Shown here: in pieces, positions 46,192 through 55,530 of the stretch
How the letters are laid out: each line of letters starts with the position of its first letter
Numbering within the stretch: position 1 is the stretch's first letter
Assembly (NCBI RefSeq): GCF_900105125.1
Contig: NZ_LT629750.1
Coordinates: forward strand, 682,001-746,000
Direction of reading: 5' to 3'
Length of the DNA: 64,000 bases
Source: Bradyrhizobium canariense
GTDB lineage: Bacteria > Pseudomonadota > Alphaproteobacteria > Rhizobiales > Xanthobacteraceae
Position numbers and translations under genes: made by a program
The notes under the pieces: model-generated
The model's database searches: none
Told to the model about the DNA's origin: nothing
The model's input: the letters and a program-made list of their open reading frames with translations, nothing else

Positions 46192-47070
46192 ATGGGATTA
46201 CTCGACGGCAAGGTCGCGCTGATCACGGGCGCGGGGGGCGGGCTTGGCGAAGCCTATGCCAAATTGTTCGCACGTGAGGGCGCAGCCGTCGTGGTCAACG
46301 ACCTCGGCGGGCCGCGCGACGGCTCCGGCAACGACAAGTCGATGGCGCAGAAAGTGGTCGACGCGATCAAGGCCGAAGGCGGCCGCGCGGTCGCCAACGG
46401 CGCTGATATCTCGACCCTGGCCGGCGGACAGTCGGTATTCGACGACGCCATCAAGAATTTCGGCCGCGCCGACATCCTCGTCAACAATGCCGGCATCCTG
46501 CTCGACCAGACCTTCGCCAAGGCGAGCGAAGCGGCCTGGGACAAGGTGATCAAGGTGCATCTGAAAGGTACGTTCTGCTGCACGCAACCGGTGTTCCGGT
46601 GGATGCGCGAGAATGGCGGCGGCGTCATCGTCAACACGTCGTCGACCTCGGGCCTGATCGGCAATTTCGGCCAGTCCAATTACGGAGCGGCCAAGGGCGG
46701 TATCTGGGGACTGTCGAACGTGCTGGCGATCGAGGGCCGGAAATACAACATCCGTATCTGGACGCTGGCCCCGGGCGCGCTGACCCGCATGACCGCCGAC
46801 CTGCCGCGCTATATCGAAAATCCGGGCGCGGCCCTGGGGCCGGACGGGATCGCGCCGGCGGTGCTATACATGGTCAGCGATTTGTCAGGCGACCAGACCG
46901 GCAAGGTGCTCGGCGTTTCCGGCCCGCGCGGCGTCCGCGAGATGCGGATGATGGAAATGGAAGGCTGGAAGCCGCCGCACACCGGATGGAAGGCGCAGGA
47001 TATTGCTGAACACGCCAAGGACATCTTCTTTTCTGAAGACCAGATCAAGATGGGTGCGCGGCGGTTTTAA
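46192..47070 (+). CDS. SDR family 3-hydroxyacyl-CoA dehydrogenase-like protein
   Basis: A 292-residue short-chain dehydrogenase close to the (R)-3-hydroxyacyl-CoA dehydrogenase domain of multifunctional enzyme type 2. It has ALITGAGGGLGEAYA (NAD site), VVNDLGGPRDGSG, NNAGIL, NTSSTSGLIGNFGQSNYGAAK (Ser, Tyr and Lys of the active site) and a C-terminal extension. The MaoC hydratase upstream supports successive hydration and oxidation steps. AGGGAGAAAAAC precedes the ATG at 46192. Confidence 0.92.
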   Translation: MGLLDGKVALITGAGGGLGEAYAKLFAREGAAVVVNDLGGPRDGSGNDKSMAQKVVDAIKAEGGRAVANGADISTLAGGQSVFDDAIKNFGRADILVNNAGILLDQTFAKASEAAWDKVIKVHLKGTFCCTQPVFRWMRENGGGVIVNTSSTSGLIGNFGQSNYGAAKGGIWGLSNVLAIEGRKYNIRIWTLAPGALTRMTADLPRYIENPGAALGPDGIAPAVLYMVSDLSGDQTGKVLGVSGPRGVREMRMMEMEGWKPPHTGWKAQDIAEHAKDIFFSEDQIKMGARRF

Positions 47071-47140
47071 AGAGCGCCTTGTGACACGCCGTATGCCGGC
47101 AAGGCGATTGGCGCGTCTCGGCGCGGGCTGATATAGAGTT

Positions 47141-47216
47141 GTCATTCCGGGGCGCGGAACGCGAACCCGGAATCTCGAGATTCCGGGTCTGGTCCTACGG
47201 ACCATCCCGGAATGAC
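47141..47216. repeat. CATTCCGG-type repeat, right of the SDR gene
   Basis: It runs GTCATTCCGGGGCGCGGAAC to ACCATCCCGGAATGAC and is a near-identical inverted copy of 46094-46167. Confidence 0.88.
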
Positions 47217-47240
47217 GTCATCCATTCAAAGGCATCTCTC

Positions 47241-48194
47241 ATGAAACTCACCGCCAAAGCCGCAGGCACCTTCGCCATTGCACCGACACCGTTCCACGAT
47301 GACGGCCGGATCGACGAGAAATCGATTGACCGGCTGACCGACTTCTATGCCGAAGTCGGCTGCGATGGCGTCACTGTGCTGGGTATCCTCGGCGAGGCGC
47401 CTAAACTCGACGGCTCGGAAGCCGAAGAGGTGGCAAAACGCTTTGTCAAGCGCGCCAAGAACATGCAGATCATCGTCGGCGTCTCCGCGCCCGGATTTGC
47501 CACGATGCGCTCGCTGGCGCGGGCTTCCATGGATGCCGGCGCCGCCGGCGTGATGATCGCGCCGCCGCCGCATTTGCGCACCGACGATCAGATCATCGGC
47601 TATTTCAAGCAGGCGGTGGAAGCGATCGGCGACGACATTCCCTGGGTGCTGCAGGATTATCCGCTGACGCTGTCGGTCGTGTTCACACCGGCGGTGATCC
47701 GGAAGATCGTGATGGACAGCCCGTCCTGCGTGATGCTCAAGCACGAGGATTGGCCGGGACTGGAGAAGATCTCCACGCTTCGCGCGTTCCAGAAGGACGG
47801 TTCGCTGCGGCCGCTGTCGATCTTGACCGGCAATGGCGGCCTGTTCCTCGATTTCGAGATGGAACGCGGCGCCGACGGCGCGATGACTGGCTACGCCTTT
47901 CCGGAATTGCTGATCGACGTGGTGAAATTGTCGAAAGCCGGCAAGCGCGACGCCGCGCACGATCTGTTCGACGCGCATCTGCCGCTGATCCGCTACGAGC
48001 AGCAGCCCGGCGCGGGATTGGCGGTGCGGAAATACGTGCTGCAAAAGCGCGGCGTGATCGCCTCGAGCGCGCAACGCAAGCCGGGCTCGAACATCACGCC
48101 GGCTGCAAGGGCGGAAGTGGATTATCTGCTGTCGCGGGTCGCACGCTTCGACAAACGCGCGAACCTGCAGCCGCAGTCCAGCGCGGCGGGTTGA
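47241..48194 (+). CDS. DapA-family aldolase/lyase
   Basis: A 317-residue TIM-barrel protein. It starts MKLTAKAAGTFAIAPTPFHD, has VLGILGEAPKLDGSEAEEVA, the Tyr of VLQDYPLTLS and the Schiff-base Lys in CVMLKHEDWPG. The VTVLGILGE segment is closer to classic DapA than the copy at 28756, but the sequence differs from the lysine-pathway enzyme. It may split a hydroxy-keto acid made by the preceding genes (inference). Confidence 0.88.
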   Translation: MKLTAKAAGTFAIAPTPFHDDGRIDEKSIDRLTDFYAEVGCDGVTVLGILGEAPKLDGSEAEEVAKRFVKRAKNMQIIVGVSAPGFATMRSLARASMDAGAAGVMIAPPPHLRTDDQIIGYFKQAVEAIGDDIPWVLQDYPLTLSVVFTPAVIRKIVMDSPSCVMLKHEDWPGLEKISTLRAFQKDGSLRPLSILTGNGGLFLDFEMERGADGAMTGYAFPELLIDVVKLSKAGKRDAAHDLFDAHLPLIRYEQQPGAGLAVRKYVLQKRGVIASSAQRKPGSNITPAARAEVDYLLSRVARFDKRANLQPQSSAAG

Positions 48195-48203
48195 TAAAAT
48201 TAC

Positions 48204-48300
48204 GTCATGGTGAGGAGGCGCGCTTGCGCCGTCTCGAACCATGGGCCGATACGTTTCTCATCCTTCGAGACGCGGCCAAGAGGCCGCTCTTCAGGATGAC
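48204..48300. repeat. Palindromic GTCATGGTGAGGAGG-type intergenic repeat
   Basis: It begins GTCATGGTGAGGAGGCGCGC and ends GCTCTTCAGGATGAC; CGTCTCGAACC and the CTTCGAGACG arm pair in the middle. I recall this type as common in Bradyrhizobium. Confidence 0.78.
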
Positions 48301-48317
48301 GGAGAGGATGAAAGCTC

Positions 48318-49160
48318 ATGCCTGCCGAAGCTGTCGCGCCGCGTCCGGCGTCCACGATTCTGCTGTTGCGCGACAGTGCCGGCGACGTCGACGGCAAGCG
48401 CCGCGATGCCGACGGCAAGGGCCGCGGCGAGATCGAAGTTTTCATGATGGTGCGCCATTATGAGATCGATTTTAATTCCGGCGCGCTGGTATTTCCCGGC
48501 GGCAGTGTCGACGCCAGCGACAAGGAAATCATCGCGAGGCCCGAACTCTACACGGGCGGTGAGGGGCTCGACGCCGCGGCGCTGAGCTTCCGCATCGCCG
48601 CGATCCGCGAGACCTTCGAGGAGAGCGGTATCCTGCTGGCCCGGCCGCGCGGCGCGAGCACCCTTGTGGACGCCAAGCGCGCCGCCGAAATCGAGGCCGC
48701 CCATCGCAGTGCTTTGTGCGAGGGCAAGACGACATTTCCGAAAGTTCTCGCCGACAATGAAATGTCGCTGGCGCTCGATGAATTGGTGCCTTATGCGCAC
48801 TGGATCACGCCGGAGGGCATGCCGAAGCGGTTCGATACCTGGTTCTTCCTGGCATCTGCGCCACCGGCGCAGGCCGGCGCCCACGACGGCAGGGAATCCA
48901 CCGACTCGATCTGGGTGTCGCCGCGCGAGGCCTTGGCGGGCGGTGAGAGTGGGCGGTTCAAGCTGCCATTCCCGACCACGCGCAACCTGATCCGTCTTGG
49001 CAAGCAGCCCAACGTGCGCGCGGCCCTCGACGACATGAAAGGCAAGCCGATCGTCACGGTGATGCCGGTCATGACCAGGCTCAATGGCGGTCGGCAGCTC
49101 CGCATCCCGGCCGAAGCAGGTTACGACGGCGAGCTGTTTGAAGTCGGCGCGGCCGGTTAG
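48318..49160 (+). CDS. NUDIX hydrolase
   Basis: A 280-residue protein with the NUDIX box split around FPGGSVDASDKE and IAAIRETFEESGILL (the REx2EE core). An N-terminal extension holds ILLLRDSAGD and EVFMMVRHYEIDF. Long NUDIX proteins of this kind (NUDT19-like, RP2p group) hydrolyse CoA or nucleotide-sugar-type substrates. CoA ester hydrolysis would fit the neighbouring thiolase, MaoC and SDR genes. Confidence 0.88.
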   Translation: MPAEAVAPRPASTILLLRDSAGDVDGKRRDADGKGRGEIEVFMMVRHYEIDFNSGALVFPGGSVDASDKEIIARPELYTGGEGLDAAALSFRIAAIRETFEESGILLARPRGASTLVDAKRAAEIEAAHRSALCEGKTTFPKVLADNEMSLALDELVPYAHWITPEGMPKRFDTWFFLASAPPAQAGAHDGRESTDSIWVSPREALAGGESGRFKLPFPTTRNLIRLGKQPNVRAALDDMKGKPIVTVMPVMTRLNGGRQLRIPAEAGYDGELFEVGAAG

Positions 49161-49308
49161 CTTTCGATCGCAACGAGCGCGCGCCGCGTCATCGCGGCGA
49201 ACCCCCGGGTGACGAAGCAGTCTAGATTGCGGCCTGACATTCCGCCCTTGCTGACCACCGGGATTGGCGGCATCCTGCCAGAAAAATAATCAGGGCAGGG
49301 AGCGCATC

Positions 49309-50286
49309 ATGAAGATTGGGCGCGTTGGCGTGGTGATAGGCGCGTGGCTGACGTTTTTTGTCTTGCCCAGCTTGGCCGTCGCGCAAGATAGCTTTCCCGA
49401 TCATCCGATCCGCCTGATCAATCCGTATTCGGTCGGCAGCGTTGCCGACGTGTTCGGGCGCATCGTCGCGCAGAACATGGCCGTGCAGTGGAAGGGGACG
49501 ATCCTCACCGAATCCAAATCCGGCGGCAATGGTTCGATCGCCGCGGAGGAGGTCGCGCACGCCGCGCCTGACGGCTACACATGGCTGCTGGTGACGACCT
49601 TCTTCACCGCCAGTCCGTCGCTGAATGTCAGTCTGCACTGGGATCCGGTGCGCGATTTCATCCCGATCGGGCAGATATGCCGTGCGCCGAATTTCTTCGT
49701 CGTTCCCACCACGCTGCCGGTGAAGAACGTGGCCGAGTATGTGGCGCTCGCCAAGGCAAAGCCCGGCAAGCTGAACTACAGCCATCCCGGCAAGGGATCG
49801 ACCGGGCATCTCGGCTTCGAACTGTTCAAGCGGCTGGCCGGCATCGACGTCACCGGCATCGGCTATCGCGGCTACCCGCAGATGGTGGCGGATATCTCCA
49901 GCGGCCTGATCACATCGACCTTCCTGTCCGCCAACCAGGCGCTGGCGCAGGTGCAGACCGGCACCATCCGGATCATCGGCGCGATCAATGATGGCCGCTC
50001 GAAATACTTCCCTGACGTGCCGACCATGGCGGAACAGGGCTATGCCGAGGCTCAAGTGACGCCGTGGTTCGGCATCGTGGTGCCCGCCGGCACCCCCGGG
50101 CCGATCGTCGACCGGATCAGCAAGGCGCTCGACACGGCGCTTGCCTCGGCGGACGTGCAGCACAAGCTTGATATCGCGGGATGCGAGCCGAAGGTAGCCC
50201 CGCGCGCCGAGTTCGCTGGCATCATCAAGGCCGACGTCGCGCTGTGGGCCAAAGTGGTTAAGGAGGCCGGAATCCCGCCGGATTGA
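49309..50286 (+). CDS. TctC/Bug-type periplasmic solute-binding protein
   Basis: A 325-residue exported protein with signal VVIGAWLTFFVLPSLAVAQ. The Bug fold shows FPDHPIRLINPYSVGSVADV, ESKSGGNGSIAAEEVAHAAPDGYTWL, GLIT and FPDVPTMAEQGY. It binds organic acids for tripartite tricarboxylate transporters. The tctAB membrane genes are not next to it; many Bug proteins in this group are orphans. GCAGGGAGCGCATC precedes the ATG at 49309. Confidence 0.92.
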   Translation: MKIGRVGVVIGAWLTFFVLPSLAVAQDSFPDHPIRLINPYSVGSVADVFGRIVAQNMAVQWKGTILTESKSGGNGSIAAEEVAHAAPDGYTWLLVTTFFTASPSLNVSLHWDPVRDFIPIGQICRAPNFFVVPTTLPVKNVAEYVALAKAKPGKLNYSHPGKGSTGHLGFELFKRLAGIDVTGIGYRGYPQMVADISSGLITSTFLSANQALAQVQTGTIRIIGAINDGRSKYFPDVPTMAEQGYAEAQVTPWFGIVVPAGTPGPIVDRISKALDTALASADVQHKLDIAGCEPKVAPRAEFAGIIKADVALWAKVVKEAGIPPD

Positions 50287-50380
50287 GCCTCGCGAGGGCA
50301 TATCCGGGCCGGCGGGCAGGTTCCCCTGAGGGCGGATTCCGGCGTATAAAGCGGGCTGCCTGGAGACGGTCCCGAACCTC

Positions 50381-53056
50381 ATGCCCTTTGCCGCCATCGT
50401 CCAACGGATACGGTCGTTTCCGCTTTCGATCGGTCAATTGACCTTTGGCAGTTTTTTCCTGGTGCTGGCGGTGATCGCCGCGACCAGCATGGCCAGCGTC
50501 ATCGCCATCCGCCATATCGGTACGACCTTTGCCGAGCTTCAGCGGTTGCAGGCTGTCGGCGACCTGGCCGAGGAGATCGACCGGCGGATGAACGAACTGC
50601 GGCTGGCGGCGCGCGACTTCGTCACCGATCCGGCCGCCCGGTCCGATCGGGTTTCAACCGCCGTATCGGCGTTGAACGACCTCTTGAAGAAAACGCGGCT
50701 GGAGCTTGCGCCTGAGCAGCGGGACATGATCGACGGCGTCACCCAGCGGCTCGCGAACTACCGCGAAGGAATCGAACACGTCACGGCGCTGATCGCGCGC
50801 CGCGCGGAATTGGTCACGGCACTGCCGCCGCTGCGGGAGCAGTTTGAATCGACGATCGCCCTGGTGCCCGATCGGATCACCGCCAGAAACCTGTTCCGGG
50901 CCCAGAATCAGGTCGCGGCGGCCTTGCTGGCGCAGGATCCAATGGGCGCCCAGCAGTCGGCCCAGCGCATGCAGGCGATATCGATCGATAATCCGGAGCT
51001 TCGCTCCGCGACCGACGCCTACGCCGAAGCGATTATCTCGATCGCCGGGACGGAAGGCGAGATCGCCAAGCTCGACAAGGAAGTGCTCGGCACCGAAGGC
51101 CGCCAGATCGGCCGCGTCACCGATTTGCTGCGAGACATCAGCGCTCGCCGAGGTCGCGTTTTGGCCAATGATTTTGCCAGGACGCTGAGAGACGATAAAT
51201 GGCAGAGCATTATCCTCGGCATGGCCGGTGTGCTGGCGGGATTTGCTGCCGCGGTCATCGTGGTGCGCCGGACCGTCCGCCCGCTCAAGGCCATCGCCCG
51301 ATCGATCCGCGCGCTTGCTGGCGGTGAGAAACACACTTCGATTCCGGCAACGGATGTGAACAACGAAATCGGCGACATTGCCCGCGCCGCCGAGGTGTTC
51401 CGCCGCTCGCTGGTCGATGCCGACACCGCGCGTGAGGCGGCTATTCACGCTTTGGCCGAGCAGCGCCTGGCCGAAGCAAGCTATCGCAAGCTGTTCGAAG
51501 GTTCGGTTGACGGGATCTACGTGACGACGCCGGCCGGCGCGCTTCTCAACGCCAACCCGGCGCTGGCGCGGATGATGGGATATGAGACGCCGGAGGAACT
51601 GATCCATAGCGTCAGCGATATCGCGCATACGATCTATGTTCACCCGTCGGTGCGCGCGATCTATCAGTCGATGATGCGGCGCGACGGCATGGTGCGCGAA
51701 TTCGAATACCAGGTGAAGCGGCGCGATGGAGGTGTACTTTGGCTGTCTGACAGCGCGACCGTCGTTCGCGATGAGGCCGGCGAGGTTATCCGCTACGAGG
51801 GAACCGTCCGCGACATCACCGACCAGAAACGCGCCGAGGATGCGGTCGCAGAGGGCCGGCGGCTGCTGCAGCAGGTGATCGACACCGTGCCGGCGGTGAT
51901 CAACGTCAAGGACAAGCAACTCCGTTATGTCCTGATGAACCGATACATGGCGGGCATTTTCGGCGTCGAACCGGCGGACGCGATCGGCCGCACCACCTCT
52001 GACCTGATGTCGCGCTACGGTGCGCAGAAGACCGACGAAAATGACAAGCGGGTGCTGGCGACGGGCAAGGGGCTCGGGTTCTATGAGGAGGAATATATGG
52101 ATTCCTCCGGCAGCTTGCGGCAATGGCTGGTAAACAAGCTGCCGCTGCTCGATGCCGATGGCGGTATCGAAACGATCGTCACTGTCGCGCTCGACATCGG
52201 CGAACGCAAGCGCGGCGAACTGGAAATGCGCAAGGCCAAGGATGCGGCCGAAGCGGCGTTGCGCAATCTGCGGGAAACCCAGAACTCGCTGATCGAGGCC
52301 GAGAAGCTCGCAGCACTCGGACGCCTGGTGGCGGGCGTCGCCCATGAGGTCAATAATCCCGTTGGCATCAGCCTGACGGTTGCCTCGGCGCTGGAGCGCA
52401 AGACCGCGACGTTCGCCGCCGAGGTGGAGCGCGGCGATCTCAGGCGATCCCGCTTGAACGATTTTCTCGAAACCAGCCGCGATGCGGCGTCGCAACTGGT
52501 CGCCAACCTTAATCGCGCGGCAGAACTGATCCAGTCCTTCAAGCAGGTGGCCGCCGATCGCAATTACTCCGATCAGCGCATGTTCGATCTTGGCGATCTG
52601 ACCGAGCAGGTGGTGATGAGCCTGCGGCCCGGATTGCGAAAGCACCATCTGACGCTAACCGTCGACTGCCAGCCCAACCTCACCATGAACAGTTATCCCG
52701 GTCCCTACGGACAGGTGCTCACCAATCTATTCCTCAACGCGGTGGCGCATGCTTTCCCCGATGGCAGGCCCGGGGCAGTTGACATTCAGGTGCGGGAATC
52801 CGGCAAGGACAATGTCGAGATCATTTTTTCCGACGATGGCTGCGGCATGAGTCTCGACGTCCGGCGTCGGGCGTTCGATCCGTTCTTCACCACGCGCCGC
52901 GATCAGGGCGGCACCGGGCTTGGACTGCATATCGTCTACAGCATCGTGACGACGCGGCTGGGCGGCCGGCTCGACCTTGATTCCGAACTGGGGAGGGGCA
53001 CGCGAATCCAGATCGTCCTTCCCCGGACTGCACCGCTGGAGCAGGCTGCCGAATAG
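50381..53056 (+). CDS. Membrane sensor histidine kinase with HAMP and two PAS domains
   Basis: An 891-residue kinase. TM1 lies at about residues 18-42, a periplasmic helical region of about 230 residues follows, TM2 at about 275-297, then HAMP to about 350. Two PAS domains are near 365-490 (FEGSVDGIYVTTPAGALLNA) and 500-620 (VIDTVPAVINVKDKQLRYVL). The H-box is AGVAHEVNNPVGI with phospho-acceptor His655. The ATPase domain shows NLFLNAVAHAFPDG (N), FSDDGCGMS (G1), FDPFFTTRRDQGGTGLGL (F and G2). The periplasmic part probably senses a small ligand. No response regulator gene is adjacent. Confidence 0.93.
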   Translation: MPFAAIVQRIRSFPLSIGQLTFGSFFLVLAVIAATSMASVIAIRHIGTTFAELQRLQAVGDLAEEIDRRMNELRLAARDFVTDPAARSDRVSTAVSALNDLLKKTRLELAPEQRDMIDGVTQRLANYREGIEHVTALIARRAELVTALPPLREQFESTIALVPDRITARNLFRAQNQVAAALLAQDPMGAQQSAQRMQAISIDNPELRSATDAYAEAIISIAGTEGEIAKLDKEVLGTEGRQIGRVTDLLRDISARRGRVLANDFARTLRDDKWQSIILGMAGVLAGFAAAVIVVRRTVRPLKAIARSIRALAGGEKHTSIPATDVNNEIGDIARAAEVFRRSLVDADTAREAAIHALAEQRLAEASYRKLFEGSVDGIYVTTPAGALLNANPALARMMGYETPEELIHSVSDIAHTIYVHPSVRAIYQSMMRRDGMVREFEYQVKRRDGGVLWLSDSATVVRDEAGEVIRYEGTVRDITDQKRAEDAVAEGRRLLQQVIDTVPAVINVKDKQLRYVLMNRYMAGIFGVEPADAIGRTTSDLMSRYGAQKTDENDKRVLATGKGLGFYEEEYMDSSGSLRQWLVNKLPLLDADGGIETIVTVALDIGERKRGELEMRKAKDAAEAALRNLRETQNSLIEAEKLAALGRLVAGVAHEVNNPVGISLTVASALERKTATFAAEVERGDLRRSRLNDFLETSRDAASQLVANLNRAAELIQSFKQVAADRNYSDQRMFDLGDLTEQVVMSLRPGLRKHHLTLTVDCQPNLTMNSYPGPYGQVLTNLFLNAVAHAFPDGRPGAVDIQVRESGKDNVEIIFSDDGCGMSLDVRRRAFDPFFTTRRDQGGTGLGLHIVYSIVTTRLGGRLDLDSELGRGTRIQIVLPRTAPLEQAAE

Positions 53057-53069
53057 TGCGTTCGATGGC

Positions 53070-53417
53070 TTAATCGGTCTCGGTCAGTTTGCGCAGCGTC
53101 GCCGTGAAAATCTGACTGGCTTTGCCGACAAGCGCCGTTCCGTCCATGACAGCAGCCTCGTCGGTGAAGGTACCGGAGACGCCAACGCCGACCGCACTCG
53201 GACCGCCGAACAGCGGATTTGCATCGGGACTGCTGGTATGACGCTGGACCAGCACCTCGCCCTTGAAGGCGTCGCCCTTCACCACGTAGCTGCCCGTATA
53301 AAACAGATAGGCGTCGCCGCCCAGGATCTTGCCATCCCGGAACAGGACCACACCGCTGCCTTTGCCTTCCCGGCCATCCTGCAGGGTGACATGGATTGAA
53401 TACAGACCGTTCTTCAT
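53070..53417 (-). CDS. GrlR-family small protein
   Basis: A 115-residue single-domain beta-barrel-like protein. It has MKNGLYSIHVTLQDGREGKG, GGDAYLFYTGSYVVKGDAFK and a C-terminal QIFTATLRKL. These match the GrlR family first known as a repressor of type III secretion in E. coli but found widely in Bradyrhizobium with no known partner. It converges with the histidine kinase (13-base gap). The ATG at 53417 fits the family start. Confidence 0.88.
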   Translation of the reverse strand: MKNGLYSIHVTLQDGREGKGSGVVLFRDGKILGGDAYLFYTGSYVVKGDAFKGEVLVQRHTSSPDANPLFGGPSAVGVGVSGTFTDEAAVMDGTALVGKASQIFTATLRKLTETD

Positions 53418-53652
53418 TGTGTCCCGATGCCAAGTTCCGTCGTCCAACGGAATTGGTACTTGTCTGTTATGCCAAAGTCGTATGCAGCGTCAACGCGGCA
53501 GGTTGCCCGCGAGCCTTGCGGCCAGCGAACGTCATTCGACCCCTGTTATATGACAGTTAGATGACAGTGCGGAGGTCGCTGGTTCGCGGGCACAGAGAGG
53601 CCGAGGGGCCCCCCCGGCCCCGGCAAGCCGTCAAGCCCGGCGTCGCGCTTGG
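53418..53652. other. Gene-free stretch
   Basis: I see no coding region I can support. It contains the promoter side of the GrlR-like gene and the downstream end of the VOC gene. GGGGCCCCCCCGGCCCC (53604-53620) could form a small hairpin after the VOC gene. Confidence 0.5.
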
Positions 53653-54036
53653 TCAGGCATATTTCTTGTCGCGCTCGAGCAGTTCGATCGAGATGCCCTG
53701 CGGCCCGCGGATGAAGCAGATGCGGACGCCTGGCCGGATCGTGGTGGGCTCCTTGGTGAACTCCACGCCCTTGGCCTTGATCTCGGCTGCTACCGCGTCG
53801 ATGTCCTTTACCGTCAGCCCGAAATGATCGAGCCCCTGATAGGGTGTTATCGGCGGCGTGTTGACGCCGTCGCCCGCGGTGACCGGCGCAATGAACACGT
53901 TGGCGCCGCCAAGCTTCACGTCAATTCGCCCGGGGCCGCGAATGATCACGCCGCCCAGGATATTTTCGAGCCAGGCGGCCGTCGCCTCCGGATCGGGACT
54001 GCGCAAATGGACATGATCCCAGGTGACTATCGGCAT
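53653..54036 (-). CDS. VOC (glyoxalase/bleomycin resistance) superfamily protein
   Basis: A 127-residue protein starting MPIVTWDHVHLRSPDPEATA; the His and a later LDHFGLTVKDID and ISIELLE are the metal-ligand-type strands of the VOC fold. Each of the two beta-alpha-beta modules is present, so it is a one-chain half of a dimer. It could be a dioxygenase, lyase or resistance protein; the substrate cannot be deduced. GAGAGACCGACG precedes the ATG at 54036. Confidence 0.88.
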   Translation of the reverse strand: MPIVTWDHVHLRSPDPEATAAWLENILGGVIIRGPGRIDVKLGGANVFIAPVTAGDGVNTPPITPYQGLDHFGLTVKDIDAVAAEIKAKGVEFTKEPTTIRPGVRICFIRGPQGISIELLERDKKYA

Positions 54037-54292
54037 CGTCGGTCTCTCCTTGGTGGTTTCCGCGTCGCTTGATACGGCGCTCTTGCGTTGGCTTTGGCCT
54101 GCGCTCGTTGGCGCGGTCAGTTTTAGCGGTTGGATTCCCGACTGGCCATCCCCCTGTGTTCTGGCCAAGCCGGCGCCCATATTGTTGCCTTTTGGTGCAA
54201 CTATTTCCTATTTTGCCGATTAGTACTGGCGGGTGAGTCCCGCAATCGGCAGTCGTTTTTGGAGCCGCGCGTCGCAACGCGATGGGGTGACC

Positions 54293-54886
54293 ATGAACAC
54301 CGGGCTGTATCGCCTCGAATGGACCAGGCTCGCGTCAGGCGGCCATTTCTTTGGCCGGCCGGACAAGGCGCCGGTCAACCACTTCAGAACGGGACTGATT
54401 GGGCTGGCAGTCGTCTTGGCTGCCGGATGCGGGGGATGGGTGCTCCTGTCCGGCCATCGTGGCGATCCGGTGGTGAGCGAGCCCGTGCATCTGGTGGCGG
54501 CTGCCCTGCTTGAGCCGGCAACCTCACCGGCGACGGCTACCGCGCCGGATGGACTTCCGCTCGATCCGGAGGAGATTGTGCCCGAGCAGCCGGCGCCGAT
54601 CGACGGTCTCAAGATTTCATCGCAGCGCTGGCGGCGGGGAGGGCTCGGTTCCAACGCCTTGGTCACGTTCACACTCCGCAACCGCAATGATTATGCGGTC
54701 AAGGATATCGAGATTTCCTGTGCGTTCAGCCGCAGGGACGGAAGCCATTTGACCGACCGCGCACGCATGATCCACGACACGGTCAAGATGAAAAGCCGCA
54801 AAACCTTCGCGCGCCTGCATATCGGCTTCGTCAACGTTAACGCCAATCAGGCCAGATGCTCGCTGGTCAGCGCCAGCCACATCTGA
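54293..54886 (+). CDS. Uncharacterised single-TM protein with a DUF-like beta domain
   Basis: A 197-residue protein from the ATG at 54293. A short basic N-terminus precedes one TM segment (GLIGLAVVLAAGCGGWVLLS), a Pro/Ala linker and a C-terminal beta-type domain (ISSQRWRRGGLGSNALVTFTL, DIEISCAFSRRDGS, FARLHIGFVNVNANQARC). The pattern is like small periplasmic-facing proteins with a FxLRNRNxYxVKDI motif. Function unknown. The frame is open 20 codons upstream. Confidence 0.75.
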   Translation: MNTGLYRLEWTRLASGGHFFGRPDKAPVNHFRTGLIGLAVVLAAGCGGWVLLSGHRGDPVVSEPVHLVAAALLEPATSPATATAPDGLPLDPEEIVPEQPAPIDGLKISSQRWRRGGLGSNALVTFTLRNRNDYAVKDIEISCAFSRRDGSHLTDRARMIHDTVKMKSRKTFARLHIGFVNVNANQARCSLVSASHI

Positions 54887-55033
54887 GTAGAACGAGCTGG
54901 GATACCAGCGGGCGCCCTCGTTCACGAAGAAGCGATCGGGTCGTATTGAACCTGGCGCACCCGGCGGGAACCAATTACTTGAACCCAAGTTGTGAGTGAA
55001 GCCGCGTGATCGCGCGGGTGGAGCGTTTTTGAT

Positions 55034-55462
55034 ATGCCCGTGGCGCGATATTTCCTGTTTGTCGGCGGAGCGTTGCTCGCGCTGCTGCTCGTTGTCAGCG
55101 CGGCATTGCCACAACTACCGGATGCGCAGACTGTAAATACAGCGGCTGAGTTACCCGTGATACGGATTCACAGCGATCGCAAATGGCCGGAGCGGGTGGT
55201 TTTCGACACCAGCGCCCCGACCATTGTTCCCGTGCAGACAGCGAATAACCAGACCAACATTGCGGCTCCGGCGAAAGTCGCCGAAGTTCCTGTACAGGCG
55301 ACCGCGCGGGAAGCATTTGCGCAACTCACGCCGCCCGAGCTGAAAAAGCCGGAACCGAAGCAGCCACGAAGGCGTAAAATTGCGAAGAGGCACGTTGCCC
55401 CACCGACAATGATGGTGGCGCAACAGCCGCAGTTTGGATTTTTCGGTAATCGATTCTGGTAG
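55034..55462 (+). CDS. Single-TM secreted or anchored basic protein
   Basis: A 142-residue protein with a signal or anchor (FLFVGGALLALLLVVSAALPQ), an RKWPERVVFDTSAPT motif, and a Pro/Lys/Arg-rich tail (LKKPEPKQPRRRKIAKRH) ending QPQFGFFGNRFW. I have seen this architecture in Bradyrhizobium proteins of unknown function. GGAGCG precedes the ATG. It is not linked to a pathway by its neighbours. Confidence 0.78.
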   Translation: MPVARYFLFVGGALLALLLVVSAALPQLPDAQTVNTAAELPVIRIHSDRKWPERVVFDTSAPTIVPVQTANNQTNIAAPAKVAEVPVQATAREAFAQLTPPELKKPEPKQPRRRKIAKRHVAPPTMMVAQQPQFGFFGNRFW

Positions 55463-55530
55463 GCGACTGGCCGGGTTTGAATGAATCGGCGAAATCCCAG
55501 CGCCCCAATCTCAGCTTCCCGCTAAAATCC

